Source: Candidatus Contendibacter sp.
GTDB lineage: Bacteria > Pseudomonadota > Gammaproteobacteria > Competibacterales > Competibacteraceae
DNA length: 64,000 nt
Assembly (NCBI GenBank): GCA_029624675.1
Contig: JARSSP010000044.1
Span: 208,897-272,896 of the forward strand
Reading direction: 5' to 3'
Part shown: positions 1 through 8,207 of the stretch, in pieces
Numbering within the stretch: position 1 is the stretch's first letter
Layout: the number at the start of each line of letters is the position of its first letter
Position numbers and translations under genes: made by a program
The notes under the pieces: model-generated
Databases searched by the model: none
What the model was told of the DNA's origin: nothing
The model's input: only the letters and a program-made list of their open reading frames with translations

Positions 1-195
1 ATGACGACCGGTAAACCGAGCGAAACGGTCAGTGAAGTTCTGGCCATCATGACCGCCAAGCGTTTCCGCCACATGCCGGTGGTCGATGACGACGGCAAAT
101 TGATCGGCGTGGTCTCCATCGGCGACCTGGTCAAGGCCAAGCTGGAGGAAACCGCCCAGGAAGCGCAAGCCCTGCGCGAGTACATCACCACCTGA
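1..195 (+). CDS. CBS domain protein, C-terminal part (5' end outside window)
   Basis: The visible 64 residues are the second half of a CBS domain: a helix (EVLAIMTAKRFRHMPVV), a beta strand with DDDGKLIGVVSIGDLVK, then a short charged tail ending in YITT. Stand-alone CBS-pair proteins are about 140 residues, so about half is missing to the left; the ATG at base 1 lies in the same frame but is probably internal. CBS pairs usually bind adenosyl ligands and regulate a partner, but nothing here identifies the ligand. Confidence is high for the fold, low for function. Confidence 0.8.
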   Translation: MTTGKPSETVSEVLAIMTAKRFRHMPVVDDDGKLIGVVSIGDLVKAKLEETAQEAQALREYITT

Positions 196-246
196 ATCCT
201 TGGCGCCGGCGCGCGTTCGCCCGCGTTGCCGGTTCCGGCGAATGGC

Positions 247-696
247 ATGAGCGCCAAATTTCCATCTTCTCCATTTTGGGAAACCAAAACCCTCGCCCAG
301 CTCACCGAGCCCGAATGGGAGGCCTTGTGCGACGGTTGCGGCAAATGTTGCCTGCGCAAGCTGGAAGACGAGGATACGGGTCAGTTGTTCCATACCAATG
401 TCGCTTGCTGGCTGTTGGATCTGACCACTGGCCGGTGTAGTCGTTACGCCGATCGCCTGCGGTGGGTGCCCGACTGCGTGCGCCTGACGCCCGCCGAGGT
501 GCAACGAGTCCGTTGGTTGCCACGAACCTGCGCCTACCGGTTGCGGGCCGAGGGCCAGCCGCTGCCGGCTTGGCATCCCCTGCGGGTCGGCGACCCCCGT
601 TCCACCCAGCGAGCGGGGATGACCGTGTGCGGCTGGGCTATGTCGGAACGGCGGATCCGTCGGCTGGAAAATCATATTATCGAGAGTTTGTCATGA
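247..696 (+). CDS. ycgN: YcgN-family (UPF0260) cysteine-cluster protein
   Basis: A protein of about 149 residues with CDGCGKCCLRK near residue 30 and further cysteines in NVACWLL, RCSRY, PDCVRL, RTCAYR and VCGWAM. This spaced cysteine set is typical of the YcgN/UPF0260 family, thought to bind a metal or Fe-S cluster; its biochemical role is unknown. An in-frame TTG at 226 would add seven residues, but the ATG at 247 gives the usual N-terminus (PFWETKTL follows). The stop overlaps the start of the downstream MBL hydrolase (ATGA), so the two are probably translationally coupled. Confidence 0.85.
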   Translation: MSAKFPSSPFWETKTLAQLTEPEWEALCDGCGKCCLRKLEDEDTGQLFHTNVACWLLDLTTGRCSRYADRLRWVPDCVRLTPAEVQRVRWLPRTCAYRLRAEGQPLPAWHPLRVGDPRSTQRAGMTVCGWAMSERRIRRLENHIIESLS

Positions 697-1391
697 ATGT
701 TCGCTGTCTGACCGTGGGCGCGTTTCAGGTCAATGCCTATCTGATCGAGGATCCGGCTACCGGTCAGTGCGCGGTGGTGGACACCGGCGACGGGCCACAA
801 CTGGCGAACGCGCTGGCGAGGATGCAACCGCGCCCGGATTTGCGGGCGATTCTGCTGACGCACGCCCATTTCGACCATGCCGGCGGACTGGCCGACGTGC
901 AGCGAGAATTTCCTGGGGCCCTGACCTATCTGCCGGCGCTAGAGCGACCGATGTTCGACGCGCTGCCGCAACAAGGCTCGCTGCTGTTCGGCATGGCCGA
1001 TTTCGACCGGCCCAGCGGGCGGATCGACCGGGAAGTGCGCGACGGCGACACCATTGAGGTTGGGGGGATACGCTTCCGCTTCTTGTCCACGCCAGGCCAC
1101 ACCCCGGGCCAGGGCTGTTATTACGACGATACCTATATCTTCGTCGGCGATACCCTGTTCGCTGGCAGCATCGGCCGCACCGACTTTCCCATGAGCGACC
1201 CGGAATTGATGCAGGCCAGCCTGAGCCGCTTGCTGGAACTGCCAGGCCATCTGCTGGTATGCAGCGGCCACGGTCCGGTCACCACGCTGGAGCAGGAATT
1301 GCGCACCAATCCGTTTCTGGGCCACGTGCGCCGGGCGCGGGGCATGGCTGAATCCCACGGGTCGCCCGCGGCGGGGCCGCGCTGGGGCTGA
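693..1391 (+). CDS. MBL-fold metallo-hydrolase (glyoxalase II-like)
   Basis: About 232 residues with the metallo-beta-lactamase signature [10 protein letters not shown] near residue 55, a later histidine in STPGHTPGQ, the metal-bridging aspartate in [14 protein letters not shown], and a C-terminal histidine in CSGHGPVTT. This pattern matches the GloB-like/YcbL hydrolases that use a binuclear metal centre to cleave thioesters such as S-lactoylglutathione. The ATG at 693 overlaps the stop of ycgN. The frame is open further upstream, but homologues start at [16 protein letters not shown]. Glyoxalase II activity is the family expectation; the true substrate is not shown. Confidence 0.88.
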   Translation: MNVRCLTVGAFQVNAYLIEDPATGQCAVVDTGDGPQLANALARMQPRPDLRAILLTHAHFDHAGGLADVQREFPGALTYLPALERPMFDALPQQGSLLFGMADFDRPSGRIDREVRDGDTIEVGGIRFRFLSTPGHTPGQGCYYDDTYIFVGDTLFAGSIGRTDFPMSDPELMQASLSRLLELPGHLLVCSGHGPVTTLEQELRTNPFLGHVRRARGMAESHGSPAAGPRWG

Positions 1392-1405
1392 AGCGAGGTT
1401 CGCTC

Positions 1406-2185
1406 ATGTGCGAGTTGCTCGGGATGAGCGCCAATGTACCCACCGATATCTGCTTCAGCTTCACTGGGTTGATGCAGCGCGGCGGCAGGACCGGTCCGCA
1501 CCGCGATGGCTGGGGCATCGCCTTTTACGAAGGACGTGGCTGTCGGACCTTTCACGACCCCAATCCCAGCGCCGAATCGGAAATCGCCCGGTTGGTGCAA
1601 CGCTATCCCATCAGGAGCCTGATCGTCGTTTGCCATATCCGCCGCGCCAATCGCGGCCGGGTCTGCCTGGAGAATACCCATCCCTTCAGCCGCGAACTAT
1701 GGGGCCGGCATTGGGTATTCGCTCACAACGGCCAGTTACGGGGCGTGAAGCAACTGCCGCTTGGCGCTTACCGGCCGATTGGCGGAACCGATAGTGAGCA
1801 CGCCTTTTGCTGGCTGCTGAACCGAATTCGCGCCCGATTTCCCGAGCCGCCGCGCCGACCGGACGCGCTGTGGCGGCATATTCATGCCTTGGCCCAGGAA
1901 CTGAATCCGCGCGGTGTCTTCAACTTCCTGCTCAGCGACGCCCGGCACCTCTATGCTCACTGCGGCACGCAACTATCGTGGCTAACCCGGCGGGCCCCAT
2001 TCGGCGAGGCCCGACTGATGGATGCCGACATGACTGTGGATTTTCAACGGGAGACCACGCCCACCGATGTGGTGACCGTGGTGGCGACCCAGCCGTTGAC
2101 CGACAACGAGGCATGGACGGTGATGGACCCTGGAGCGTTGGCGATTTTCGGCGCCGGGGAGCGGATCGCGGCGCTCAACCCGTGA
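1406..2185 (+). CDS. yafJ: Class II glutamine amidotransferase (YafJ-like)
   Basis: 259 residues. After removal of Met1 the protein begins with Cys2 (MCELLGMS), the N-terminal nucleophile of class II (Ntn) glutaminases. Other conserved pieces are [40 protein letters not shown] and [13 protein letters not shown], a layout shared with YafJ and related GATase_4 proteins. There is no synthase domain, so it would act alone or with an unknown partner; YafJ has no established physiological reaction. It lies 14 bases after the MBL hydrolase with AGCGAGG upstream as a ribosome site, so it is probably in the same transcript. Confidence 0.88.
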   Translation: MCELLGMSANVPTDICFSFTGLMQRGGRTGPHRDGWGIAFYEGRGCRTFHDPNPSAESEIARLVQRYPIRSLIVVCHIRRANRGRVCLENTHPFSRELWGRHWVFAHNGQLRGVKQLPLGAYRPIGGTDSEHAFCWLLNRIRARFPEPPRRPDALWRHIHALAQELNPRGVFNFLLSDARHLYAHCGTQLSWLTRRAPFGEARLMDADMTVDFQRETTPTDVVTVVATQPLTDNEAWTVMDPGALAIFGAGERIAALNP

Positions 2186-2214
2186 CGGTCGGACGAAACA
2201 TCCAGTAAAGGCTG

Positions 2215-2763
2215 CTAACCGTTCGGACCGCTATTCGCTGGCCAGCGCTGAGTTATCGGCGTTATGGGCGAAGCACCCGTGCTCAGGAAGGTCGCGCCGC
2301 CGGCCATGCGCCGCCGCCAATACGGCTGTTGCAGGCTGACCTTGCGAACCTGCCCACTACCCGAGGAGGCGTGGATCATCTGCCCGCCACCCGCGTAGAT
2401 TCCCACGTGGGAAATCCGACCGCCGCCGTCGGCGCGAAAGAACAGCAAATCTCCCGGCAGCACCTGGCGCTGGGCTTGTGCCGCTTGGAACAACTCTGTC
2501 GTGGTGCGCGGCACCTGGATGCCCGCCTGGCGGTAAACGTACCGCACCAGGCCGCTGCAATCCACTCCACCCGGTGCTTCGCCGCCCAGAACGTAGGGGG
2601 TCCCAATCATCCGCTCCGCAGTGCCGAGAATATGCTGGCGGACAGTGGCGCGTGGGTCGCGCGGAGCGGAGGACGGCGTCGCGCAACCGCCCAGCCCAAG
2701 CAGACCGGCGAGTAGCCATGGAGCGATGAACGGCCGACCAGCGCGAGACGGGATGATAGGCAT
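2215..2763 (-). CDS. NlpC/P60 family lipoprotein peptidase
   Basis: 182 residues. The N-terminus holds a hydrophobic stretch ending in the lipobox LLGLGGC, so it is probably an outer-membrane or periplasmic lipoprotein. The NlpC/P60 domain shows the catalytic cysteine in GVDCSGLVRYVYR, the histidine in ISHVGIYAGGG and the third polar residue in QMIHASS. Such enzymes (Spr/MepS type) cut peptide crosslinks in peptidoglycan. The open frame extends to 2946, but the ATG at 2763 is preceded by a strong AGGGGGG ribosome site and gives a proper lipoprotein signal. Transcribed away from the neighbouring slyD gene. Confidence 0.9.
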   Translation of the reverse strand: MPIIPSRAGRPFIAPWLLAGLLGLGGCATPSSAPRDPRATVRQHILGTAERMIGTPYVLGGEAPGGVDCSGLVRYVYRQAGIQVPRTTTELFQAAQAQRQVLPGDLLFFRADGGGRISHVGIYAGGGQMIHASSGSGQVRKVSLQQPYWRRRMAGGATFLSTGASPITPITQRWPANSGPNG

Positions 2764-2910
2764 GACGGACCCCCCTAAATCCGATGGACGACGATGGTTC
2801 CAGTATAGGCGGCGCGTCGGGATCAACCGCAAGACACGCGCGTTTTTTTGCGGCGAATGCAGACGGGATGTTCTATAGTAAAGCCTGTTTTTGGCCCATG
2901 GGGGTTTGTC

Positions 2911-3390
2911 ATGAAAGCAGTTCGCGGCAGGGTTGTGTCCCTGCATTACACCCTGACCGACGATTCAGGCGTTCAACTCGATTCCAGTCGCGAGCGGGAG
3001 CCGTTTGCCTACTTGCATGGTTACGGCAACATCATCGCGGGGCTGGAAGCCGCGTTGGAGGGTTGCGAGGCGGGATTCAGCTCGGCGATCCACCTCACGC
3101 CGGCCGAGGGTTATGGCGAGTACAATCCCGAGGCGGTACTCGAAGCACCGCGCGCGCAATTCCCACCCGGCGAGAACATTCAGATAGGGATGCGAGTTCA
3201 GGGCGAGGGTGAGCGAGGCATTTTGAATTTCACCGTGGTCGACTTGAACGATCAAGTCGTGGTGCTGGATGCCAATCACCCCATGGCTGGCAAAAACCTG
3301 CATTTCGCGGTGGAGGTGTTGGCGGTGCGAGACGCGACCGCGCAAGAACTCGCGCATGGCCATGCTCACACGCATGGTCATGATCACTGA
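2911..3390 (+). CDS. slyD: FKBP-type peptidyl-prolyl isomerase SlyD
   Basis: 159 residues. The FKBP half-domain opens with VVSLHYTLTDDSG, followed by the inserted flap (GYGEYNPEAVLEAPRAQF) and the return strand VVLDANHPMAGKNLHF. NHPLAGK-type motifs are diagnostic of SlyD. The tail is histidine-rich (HGHAHTHGHDH), as in metal-binding SlyD proteins that deliver nickel in hydrogenase maturation. It should act as a cytoplasmic isomerase and metallochaperone. The ATG at 2911 follows GGGGGTTT; an upstream in-frame ATG at 2848 gives a non-conserved extension. Confidence 0.92.
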   Translation: MKAVRGRVVSLHYTLTDDSGVQLDSSREREPFAYLHGYGNIIAGLEAALEGCEAGFSSAIHLTPAEGYGEYNPEAVLEAPRAQFPPGENIQIGMRVQGEGERGILNFTVVDLNDQVVVLDANHPMAGKNLHFAVEVLAVRDATAQELAHGHAHTHGHDH

Positions 3391-3502
3391 GGAAGCATGG
3401 ATGACTGACCAAGCCCGCTACCAATGGATTTCACCATGCAATAGGCATGTGGAATAACGCGGATAATCCACCATCGTTCAGCCTGAGAACCGCGGTGCCG
3501 CC

Positions 3503-4237
3503 ATGTTGCTGCGTTCCCCCCGCTTCGCCGCCGAACCCGCTCCGCCCTTCGAACTTAAGGGTAGCCTGTTCACCCTGACCGTTCTGCATTTGTTCCAACT
3601 GGATCGAGTCGCCATCGAGCGGCATTTGGCGTGGAAGGTCAAGCAAGCGCCCAGCTTTTTCAACAACACGCCGGTGGTGATCGATCTGGAGGATCTGGCG
3701 GAGCCTCCGCACAAGCCGGACGAGATGGATTTCAACGGCCTGTACGAATTGCTACGCGGGCATGGCATGGCGCCGGTGGGCGTCCGCAATGGCAGCCCGG
3801 AACTTCAGGCGGTCGCCCGCCAGGCCGGGTTGCCATTGCTGCCGGACAATCGCTCCACCGGCGCGACCCGAAAGCCCGAGCGATCCGAGCTAGCTCCGAT
3901 TCGCAGCCGGATCGTCAACCATCCGGTTCGATCCGGCCAGCAAGTCTACGCGCCAGATGGCGATTTGATCGTGCTGGGCACAGTCAGCGCCGGCGCCGAG
4001 GTCATCGCTGATGGCAACATCCACATCTATGGCGCCTTGCGTGGGCGTGCCTTGGCGGGAGTCAAGGGCGATGTCGAAACCCGGATTTTCTGCCAAAGCC
4101 TGGAAGCGGAGTTGATCTCGATCGCGGGCCGTTATCGTATCAGCGAACAGATCAATCTCGATCCCGCTGAACGTGGCAAGGCCATGCAGGTCCATTTGGT
4201 GGATGATCGACTGGTCATCGATCACCTGGCGCGCTAA
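3503..4237 (+). CDS. minC: Septum site-determining protein MinC
   Basis: 244 residues. The N-terminal domain (about 1-105) contains FELKGSLFTLTVLHL and VVIDLEDL; the C-terminal beta-helix (about 130-225) contains NHPVRSGQQVYAPDGDLIVLG, GNIHIYGALRGRALAG and RIFCQSLEAELISIAG, all standard MinC motifs. MinC inhibits FtsZ ring assembly near the poles when recruited by MinD. It is the first gene of minC-minD-minE, with 73 bases to minD. The ribosome site upstream of the ATG is weak. Confidence 0.95.
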   Translation: MLLRSPRFAAEPAPPFELKGSLFTLTVLHLFQLDRVAIERHLAWKVKQAPSFFNNTPVVIDLEDLAEPPHKPDEMDFNGLYELLRGHGMAPVGVRNGSPELQAVARQAGLPLLPDNRSTGATRKPERSELAPIRSRIVNHPVRSGQQVYAPDGDLIVLGTVSAGAEVIADGNIHIYGALRGRALAGVKGDVETRIFCQSLEAELISIAGRYRISEQINLDPAERGKAMQVHLVDDRLVIDHLAR

Positions 4238-4310
4238 TCGTCGGCTGAGATTGCGTGTAACAAATTAAATTTAAAGTTCTTCTTAATAACTTTTCGTGTG
4301 GGATGGCAAC

Positions 4311-5123
4311 TTGGCTACCGTCATCGTCGTGACTTCCGGCAAGGGGGGCGTGGGCAAAACCACGACCAGCGCGAGTTTCGCTACGGGCTTGGCCCAACGC
4401 GGTTACCGGACCGTGGTGATCGATTTTGATGTGGGTTTGCGCAACCTGGATCTGATCATGGGCTGCGAGCGCCGGGTGGTGTACGACTTCATCAACATTA
4501 TCAATGGCGAAGCCAACCTCAACCAGGCGCTGATTCGCGACAAGCGGGTGGAGAACCTTCATGTCTTGCCGGCTTCGCAGACCCGCGATAAGGAGGCGTT
4601 GACCAAGGAAGGGGTGGAGCGGGTTCTGAACGAACTCCGGCAGAATTTTGAATACATCGTCTGCGACTCGCCAGCCGGTATCGAGCGGGGCGCGCTGATG
4701 GCGCTGTATTTCGCCGACGAAGCACTGGTGGTGACCAACCCAGAAGTATCGTCGGTGCGCGACTCCGATCGGATCCTCGGCATTCTGGCTAGCCGCTCGC
4801 GCCGGGCCGAGCAGGGCGAGGCACCGGTCAAGGAGCATCTGGTGCTGGCGCGTTACGCGCCAGAGCGCGCCGATCGGGGCGACATGCTCAGCGTGGAGGA
4901 CGTGCTGGAGATTTTGGGCATTCCATTGCTGGGGGTGATTCCGGAGTCGTCAACCGTCTTGCAGTCCTCCAACGCCGGTGTCCCCGTGATTTTGGAGGAT
5001 GGCAGCGACGCGGGTGCCGCTTATGGCGATCTGGTGGATCGTTTCCTGGGTAAAAACCTGCCACATCGGTTCATCACCACCCAGAAGAAAGGATTTCTGA
5101 AACGTTTGTTTGGCGGAGGGTAA
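4311..5123 (+). CDS. minD: Septum site-determining ATPase MinD
   Basis: 270 residues when started at TTG 4311, the same length as E. coli MinD. The deviant Walker A motif GKGGVGKTT is at residues 10-18, the switch region holds [14 protein letters not shown], Walker B is [11 protein letters not shown], and the protein ends in an amphipathic membrane-targeting helix ([12 protein letters not shown]). A GTG at 4296 in the same frame would add five non-conserved residues. The TTG gives the expected (M)[12 protein letters not shown] start and has GGGATGG just upstream. MinD recruits MinC to the membrane and is released by MinE. Confidence 0.95.
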   Translation: MATVIVVTSGKGGVGKTTTSASFATGLAQRGYRTVVIDFDVGLRNLDLIMGCERRVVYDFINIINGEANLNQALIRDKRVENLHVLPASQTRDKEALTKEGVERVLNELRQNFEYIVCDSPAGIERGALMALYFADEALVVTNPEVSSVRDSDRILGILASRSRRAEQGEAPVKEHLVLARYAPERADRGDMLSVEDVLEILGIPLLGVIPESSTVLQSSNAGVPVILEDGSDAGAAYGDLVDRFLGKNLPHRFITTQKKGFLKRLFGGG

Positions 5124-5127
5124 GCCA

Positions 5128-5439
5128 ATGGGTCTATTCGATAATATCTTTCGCCCATCACCGAATAAGTCGTCGGCCGCGCTGGCCAAGGAGCGGTTGC
5201 AGATCATCGTCGCGCACGAGCGAGGCAGTCGCCGCGGTAGCCCCGACTATCTGCCGGCGCTCAAGAAGGAACTGCTGGAAGTGGTACGTAAATACGTGCC
5301 GGTGGATCAGAGTCAGATCAAGGTGCATCTGGATCGTGAAGGCGGTTACGAAGTTTTGGAGCTGAATATCACCTTGCCGGATGAGGAGCCGCAATCAAGG
5401 CGTGGCTTGGAGATTTCACGGGGCAACGGCCAGGGTTGA
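5128..5439 (+). CDS. minE: Cell division topological specificity factor MinE
   Basis: 103 residues. It opens with the membrane-binding MGLFDNIF, followed by the MinD-interacting helix ([13 protein letters not shown]), then the dimerisation domain with [20 protein letters not shown]. MinE stimulates MinD ATPase and drives pole-to-pole oscillation. It starts four bases after the minD stop. The tail beyond LNITLPDE is a little longer than in E. coli MinE (88 residues). Confidence 0.94.
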   Translation: MGLFDNIFRPSPNKSSAALAKERLQIIVAHERGSRRGSPDYLPALKKELLEVVRKYVPVDQSQIKVHLDREGGYEVLELNITLPDEEPQSRRGLEISRGNGQG

Positions 5440-5444
5440 AAGGG

Positions 5445-5876
5445 ATGAACGCTGCGGAGAGCGACGAGCGGCTTGCGGTAGCCAGTGGCGCGGTGGATCG
5501 AGTTCGACTCGATAAATGGTTGTGGGCCGCGCGCTTCTTCAAGACGCGCGCCTTGGCGACTGCGGCGGTCACGGGCGGTAAGGTCCATACGGGTGGTCAG
5601 CGTTGCAAACCTTCTCATTCCGTCCGTCTGGGGGAATCGCTGCAAATCCAGCGTGGCCTTGATGAATACGTAATCACGGTCAGGGCATTGAACGACCAGC
5701 GCGGCCCCGCCAGCGTGGCGGCGCTGCTGTATGAGGAAACGTCCGAAAGCCGCCAGCGGCGCGAAGCCTTGCACGAGCGGCGACGCCTGGAGCGTTCCCC
5801 TGTGCCCCAACCGGCTGGCCGACCCACCAAGCAAGACCGGCGCCGCATCGTGCGATTCACTCACGGCGACGACTGA
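5445..5876 (+). CDS. hslR: RNA-binding S4 domain protein, Hsp15-like
   Basis: 143 residues. The S4 RNA-binding fold is clear: VRLDKWLWAARFFKTRALAT, then a GGKVHTGGQRCKPSHSV segment and GESLQIQRGLDEYVI, and a basic C-terminal tail (REALHERRRLERS...KQDRRRIVRF). This is the Hsp15 architecture; Hsp15 binds the 50S subunit carrying a stalled nascent chain and helps recycle it. An in-frame TTG at 5436 overlaps the minE stop; the ATG at 5445 is preferred, with AGGG about nine bases upstream. Very probably part of the min transcript. Confidence 0.88.
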   Translation: MNAAESDERLAVASGAVDRVRLDKWLWAARFFKTRALATAAVTGGKVHTGGQRCKPSHSVRLGESLQIQRGLDEYVITVRALNDQRGPASVAALLYEETSESRQRREALHERRRLERSPVPQPAGRPTKQDRRRIVRFTHGDD

Positions 5877-6339
5877 ACCGCTCGCCCGCCAGCGAGGCGC
5901 CCGGCCAAGCGCGTCGCCTTGTCCCCAAACAAGAAAACGGGCCGGTCGTCGCCGAATCCGACCCGAATCCAACCTTTTTATACCGTTTATCGATGGATTT
6001 TATCTTTTTAAGGCTAAAAACCACCCCATTCGTCATACCCGCGAAAGCGGGTATCCCGTTTTTCAGTGGCTGACAGGATTCCCGCTTTCGTGGGTATGAC
6101 GACCATAAGCACGGAAATCTACCGAGAATAGGTATTACTCCCCAAGCGCGTCTGGCGACCACGCTTCGCTGGAGAGTCGGCGGAATTGGTTAGTATGCGT
6201 ACTCTAATTTTCCTTGTTAACTTCTTAAGCCAAGAGGGTTTCCGAGCTGCTGCCCGCCAAAATTCCGAGAATGATCGAATTCAGCGACGGCAACCGATAC
6301 AACCAGACTTGCGCCATGATCCATGAGGAGGGCTCCAAA
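5877..6339 (+). other. Intergenic region hslR-phasin with a palindromic repeat
   Basis: About 460 bases without a convincing gene. It contains a palindromic element at 6031-6101. The AT-rich stretch 6190-6235 (ACTCTAATTTTCC, TTGTTAAC) is a plausible place for the phasin promoter, but I cannot assign boxes with confidence. No tRNA-like or other RNA fold was seen. Confidence 0.6.
6031..6101. repeat. Palindromic interspersed repeat (REP-like)
   Basis: Two arms face each other: CGTCATACCCGCGAAAGCGG at 6031-6050 and, as its imperfect reverse complement, CCGCTTTCGTGGGTATGACG at 6082-6101, joined by about 30 bases. Each arm also contains its own small palindrome (CCCGC GAAA GCGGG in the left arm). 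When translated, this kind of element gives the familiar false peptide IPAFAGMT. Elements of this type are scattered through many proteobacterial genomes and are usually non-autonomous. Confidence 0.8.
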
Positions 6340-6816
6340 ATGAAAGCCTATTGGCTTGAAAACCAACTCACTCACAATGCGCGGGATTTCGCGCGCCAAA
6401 TCTGGCTGGCGGGACTGGGCGCCTTTGCCAGGGCCCAGGATGGGGGTGGCAAGTTTTTTGAAACGTTGATCCAGGAAGGACAGGCCGTGGACGCGCGAAT
6501 GAGAGAGATTGCCGATGATAAGACTGAAGCGGGCGAAACACTTGTGAAGAGCAAGGTCGAGGAAATTCGGGACAGGGCGACCGGAGCCTGGAACAAATTG
6601 GAGAAGGTTTTTCAGGCGCGAGTGGCGCGCGCCCTGCGCCGCCTGGGCGTGCCCAGCCGGGACGACATCCAGCAATTGTTTCAGCAGATCGATATGTTGA
6701 ATCAGAACATTTTGGAATTGACCCAGGCGGCGGAGACAGAAACCAAGGTAAGAAAAGTTCGCGCCATCCGGTCGCCCGATCCAGCCGCCGTCAAGATTGC
6801 CGAACCTATGGGGTGA
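6340..6816 (+). CDS. Phasin (polyhydroxyalkanoate granule-associated protein)
   Basis: 158 residues, predicted almost entirely helical. The N-terminal half holds the phasin-type segment ARQIWLAGLGAFARAQDGGGKFFETLIQEG, followed by a long amphipathic helix ending with RALRRLGVPSRDDIQQLFQQIDMLNQNI, typical of the PhaI/PhaF-like family. Phasins coat polyhydroxyalkanoate granules and control their size. No PHA synthase gene is in the window. The ATG at 6340 follows GAGGAGG; upstream in-frame ATGs give unconserved residues. This is the main indication of PHA storage in this organism. Confidence 0.88.
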   Translation: MKAYWLENQLTHNARDFARQIWLAGLGAFARAQDGGGKFFETLIQEGQAVDARMREIADDKTEAGETLVKSKVEEIRDRATGAWNKLEKVFQARVARALRRLGVPSRDDIQQLFQQIDMLNQNILELTQAAETETKVRKVRAIRSPDPAAVKIAEPMG

Positions 6817-6999
6817 TCGCCGTTCCAGCCTGGCCGTGGCGAACCAGGGCTCGGTCCTGACGACTGGTTAACTCGTCGTATTAAAGCAAGGGCCAGGGAG
6901 GGTCCGTTTTGCCTTTTTCCACCCCGAGTTCCGCGCATCAAATTGACCGTTTGCCGGTCGCAAGGTAACGTAAGCGCTTGCTAAAGCGGACGGGCAAGC

Positions 7000-7242
7000 A
7001 TGATGGCCAAGAAAAATCTCCCCATTCCCTTTGAAACGGCGCTGGCGGAACTGGAAAGCCTGATCGGACAGATCGAACAGGGTGATCTAACCCTTGAGGA
7101 TTCCTTGCAACGGTTCGAGCGTGGCATCGCTCTGGTGCGAAGCTGTCGAAACACCTTGTGGGAAGCCGAGCAAAAAGTGGAACAGTTGATCGAGCGCAAT
7201 GGTCAATTGGAAACTGCCCCGCTCGCCCTGTCGGCGGATTGA
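7000..7242 (+). CDS. xseB: Exodeoxyribonuclease VII small subunit
   Basis: 80 residues. The core PFETALAELESLIGQIEQGDLTLEDSLQRFERGI is the canonical XseB sequence, followed by a second helix (LWEAEQKVEQLI). XseB forms a complex with XseA to degrade single-stranded DNA. Two tandem ATGs (7000 and 7003) are possible starts. The next gene, ispA, begins six bases downstream, the usual xseB-ispA-dxs arrangement of gammaproteobacteria. Confidence 0.94.
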   Translation: MMAKKNLPIPFETALAELESLIGQIEQGDLTLEDSLQRFERGIALVRSCRNTLWEAEQKVEQLIERNGQLETAPLALSAD

Positions 7243-7247
7243 CGCCG

Positions 7248-8135
7248 ATGACGGTGGAATGGATCGGAGGTTATCAAACGCGCGCCGAATGGGCGCTTGA
7301 CCAGCGATTGCCGGCGGCTAGCCTCCATCCTAGCGCTTTGCACCACGCCATGCGCTATGCGGTGCTGGGTGGGGGTAAACGCATCCGTCCGGTGCTGGTT
7401 TACCTGAGCGGCGCGACGGTCGGCGCGGTGCCGGAGGCGCTTGATGGCCCCGCCTGCGCGGTGGAGTTCATCCATGCCTACTCGTTGATTCACGACGATC
7501 TGCCGGCCATGGACAACGACGACTTGCGTCACGGCCAGCCGACCTGCCATAAGGCTTTCGGCGAGGCGTTGGCGATCCTGGCCGGTGACGCGCTGCAGGC
7601 ACTGGCATTTCAAGTGCTCGGCCAGGATACCGCGATGGTGGCCGATCCAGCCATCCGTCTGCGGATGCTGGGCGTGTTGGCGCAAGCCGCTGGCTCGCGC
7701 GGCATGGCGGGTGGCCAGGCAATCGATCTGGCGGCGGTCGGGCAGGCGCTGACCTTGGCCGAGCTGGAAGACATGCATATCCACAAGACCGGGGCACTGA
7801 TCCGCGCCAGCGTGCTGCTGGGGGCGCTCAGTCAGCCGGCGGTCGAGCCGGCGGTGCTGGAGCGACTGGATCGCTATGCCAAATGTATTGGGCTCGCTTT
7901 CCAGATTCGCGACGATATCCTCGATGTCATCGGTGACGCGGCCACGCTGGGCAAGAGTACAGGTGCGGATTGGGCGCTCGCCAAACCGACTTATCCGATG
8001 CTGTTGGGGTTGGAGGGCGCCCGCGAGCACGCCCGTCTGTTGCGCGAGGAAGCGCTGGCTAGTCTGCGACCGTTGGGATCGGAAGCCGAACCGCTGCGCT
8101 GGATTGCCTCCTACATCGTGGAGCGGATGTATTGA
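7248..8135 (+). CDS. ispA: Farnesyl diphosphate synthase (polyprenyl synthetase)
   Basis: 295 residues. The first aspartate-rich motif is DDLPAMDNDD (residues about 81-90), with GKRIRP upstream, and the second is DDILDVIGD near residue 220; GGQAIDL and the KTGALI segment are also present. The enzyme condenses isopentenyl diphosphate with DMAPP/GPP to give farnesyl diphosphate for quinones and undecaprenyl lipid. It sits between xseB and dxs as in E. coli. The ATG at 7248 is the conserved start. Confidence 0.95.
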   Translation: MTVEWIGGYQTRAEWALDQRLPAASLHPSALHHAMRYAVLGGGKRIRPVLVYLSGATVGAVPEALDGPACAVEFIHAYSLIHDDLPAMDNDDLRHGQPTCHKAFGEALAILAGDALQALAFQVLGQDTAMVADPAIRLRMLGVLAQAAGSRGMAGGQAIDLAAVGQALTLAELEDMHIHKTGALIRASVLLGALSQPAVEPAVLERLDRYAKCIGLAFQIRDDILDVIGDAATLGKSTGADWALAKPTYPMLLGLEGAREHARLLREEALASLRPLGSEAEPLRWIASYIVERMY

Positions 8136-8207
8136 GCGTCGCGCGCCTCGCCCCCGCTCCTGCCTTGCCCCTGGTATTGCCAACCGGCACGAACTTCTCT
8201 ATCGACG

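Noticed and set aside
2764-2946. N-terminal extension of the NlpC/P60 lipoprotein
   Set aside because: It would place 61 charged residues before the lipoprotein signal; the ATG at 2763 has the ribosome site.
6855-6885. Weak hairpin ACGAC/GTCGT after the phasin gene as a terminator
   Set aside because: The stem has only five pairs and no T-tract follows.
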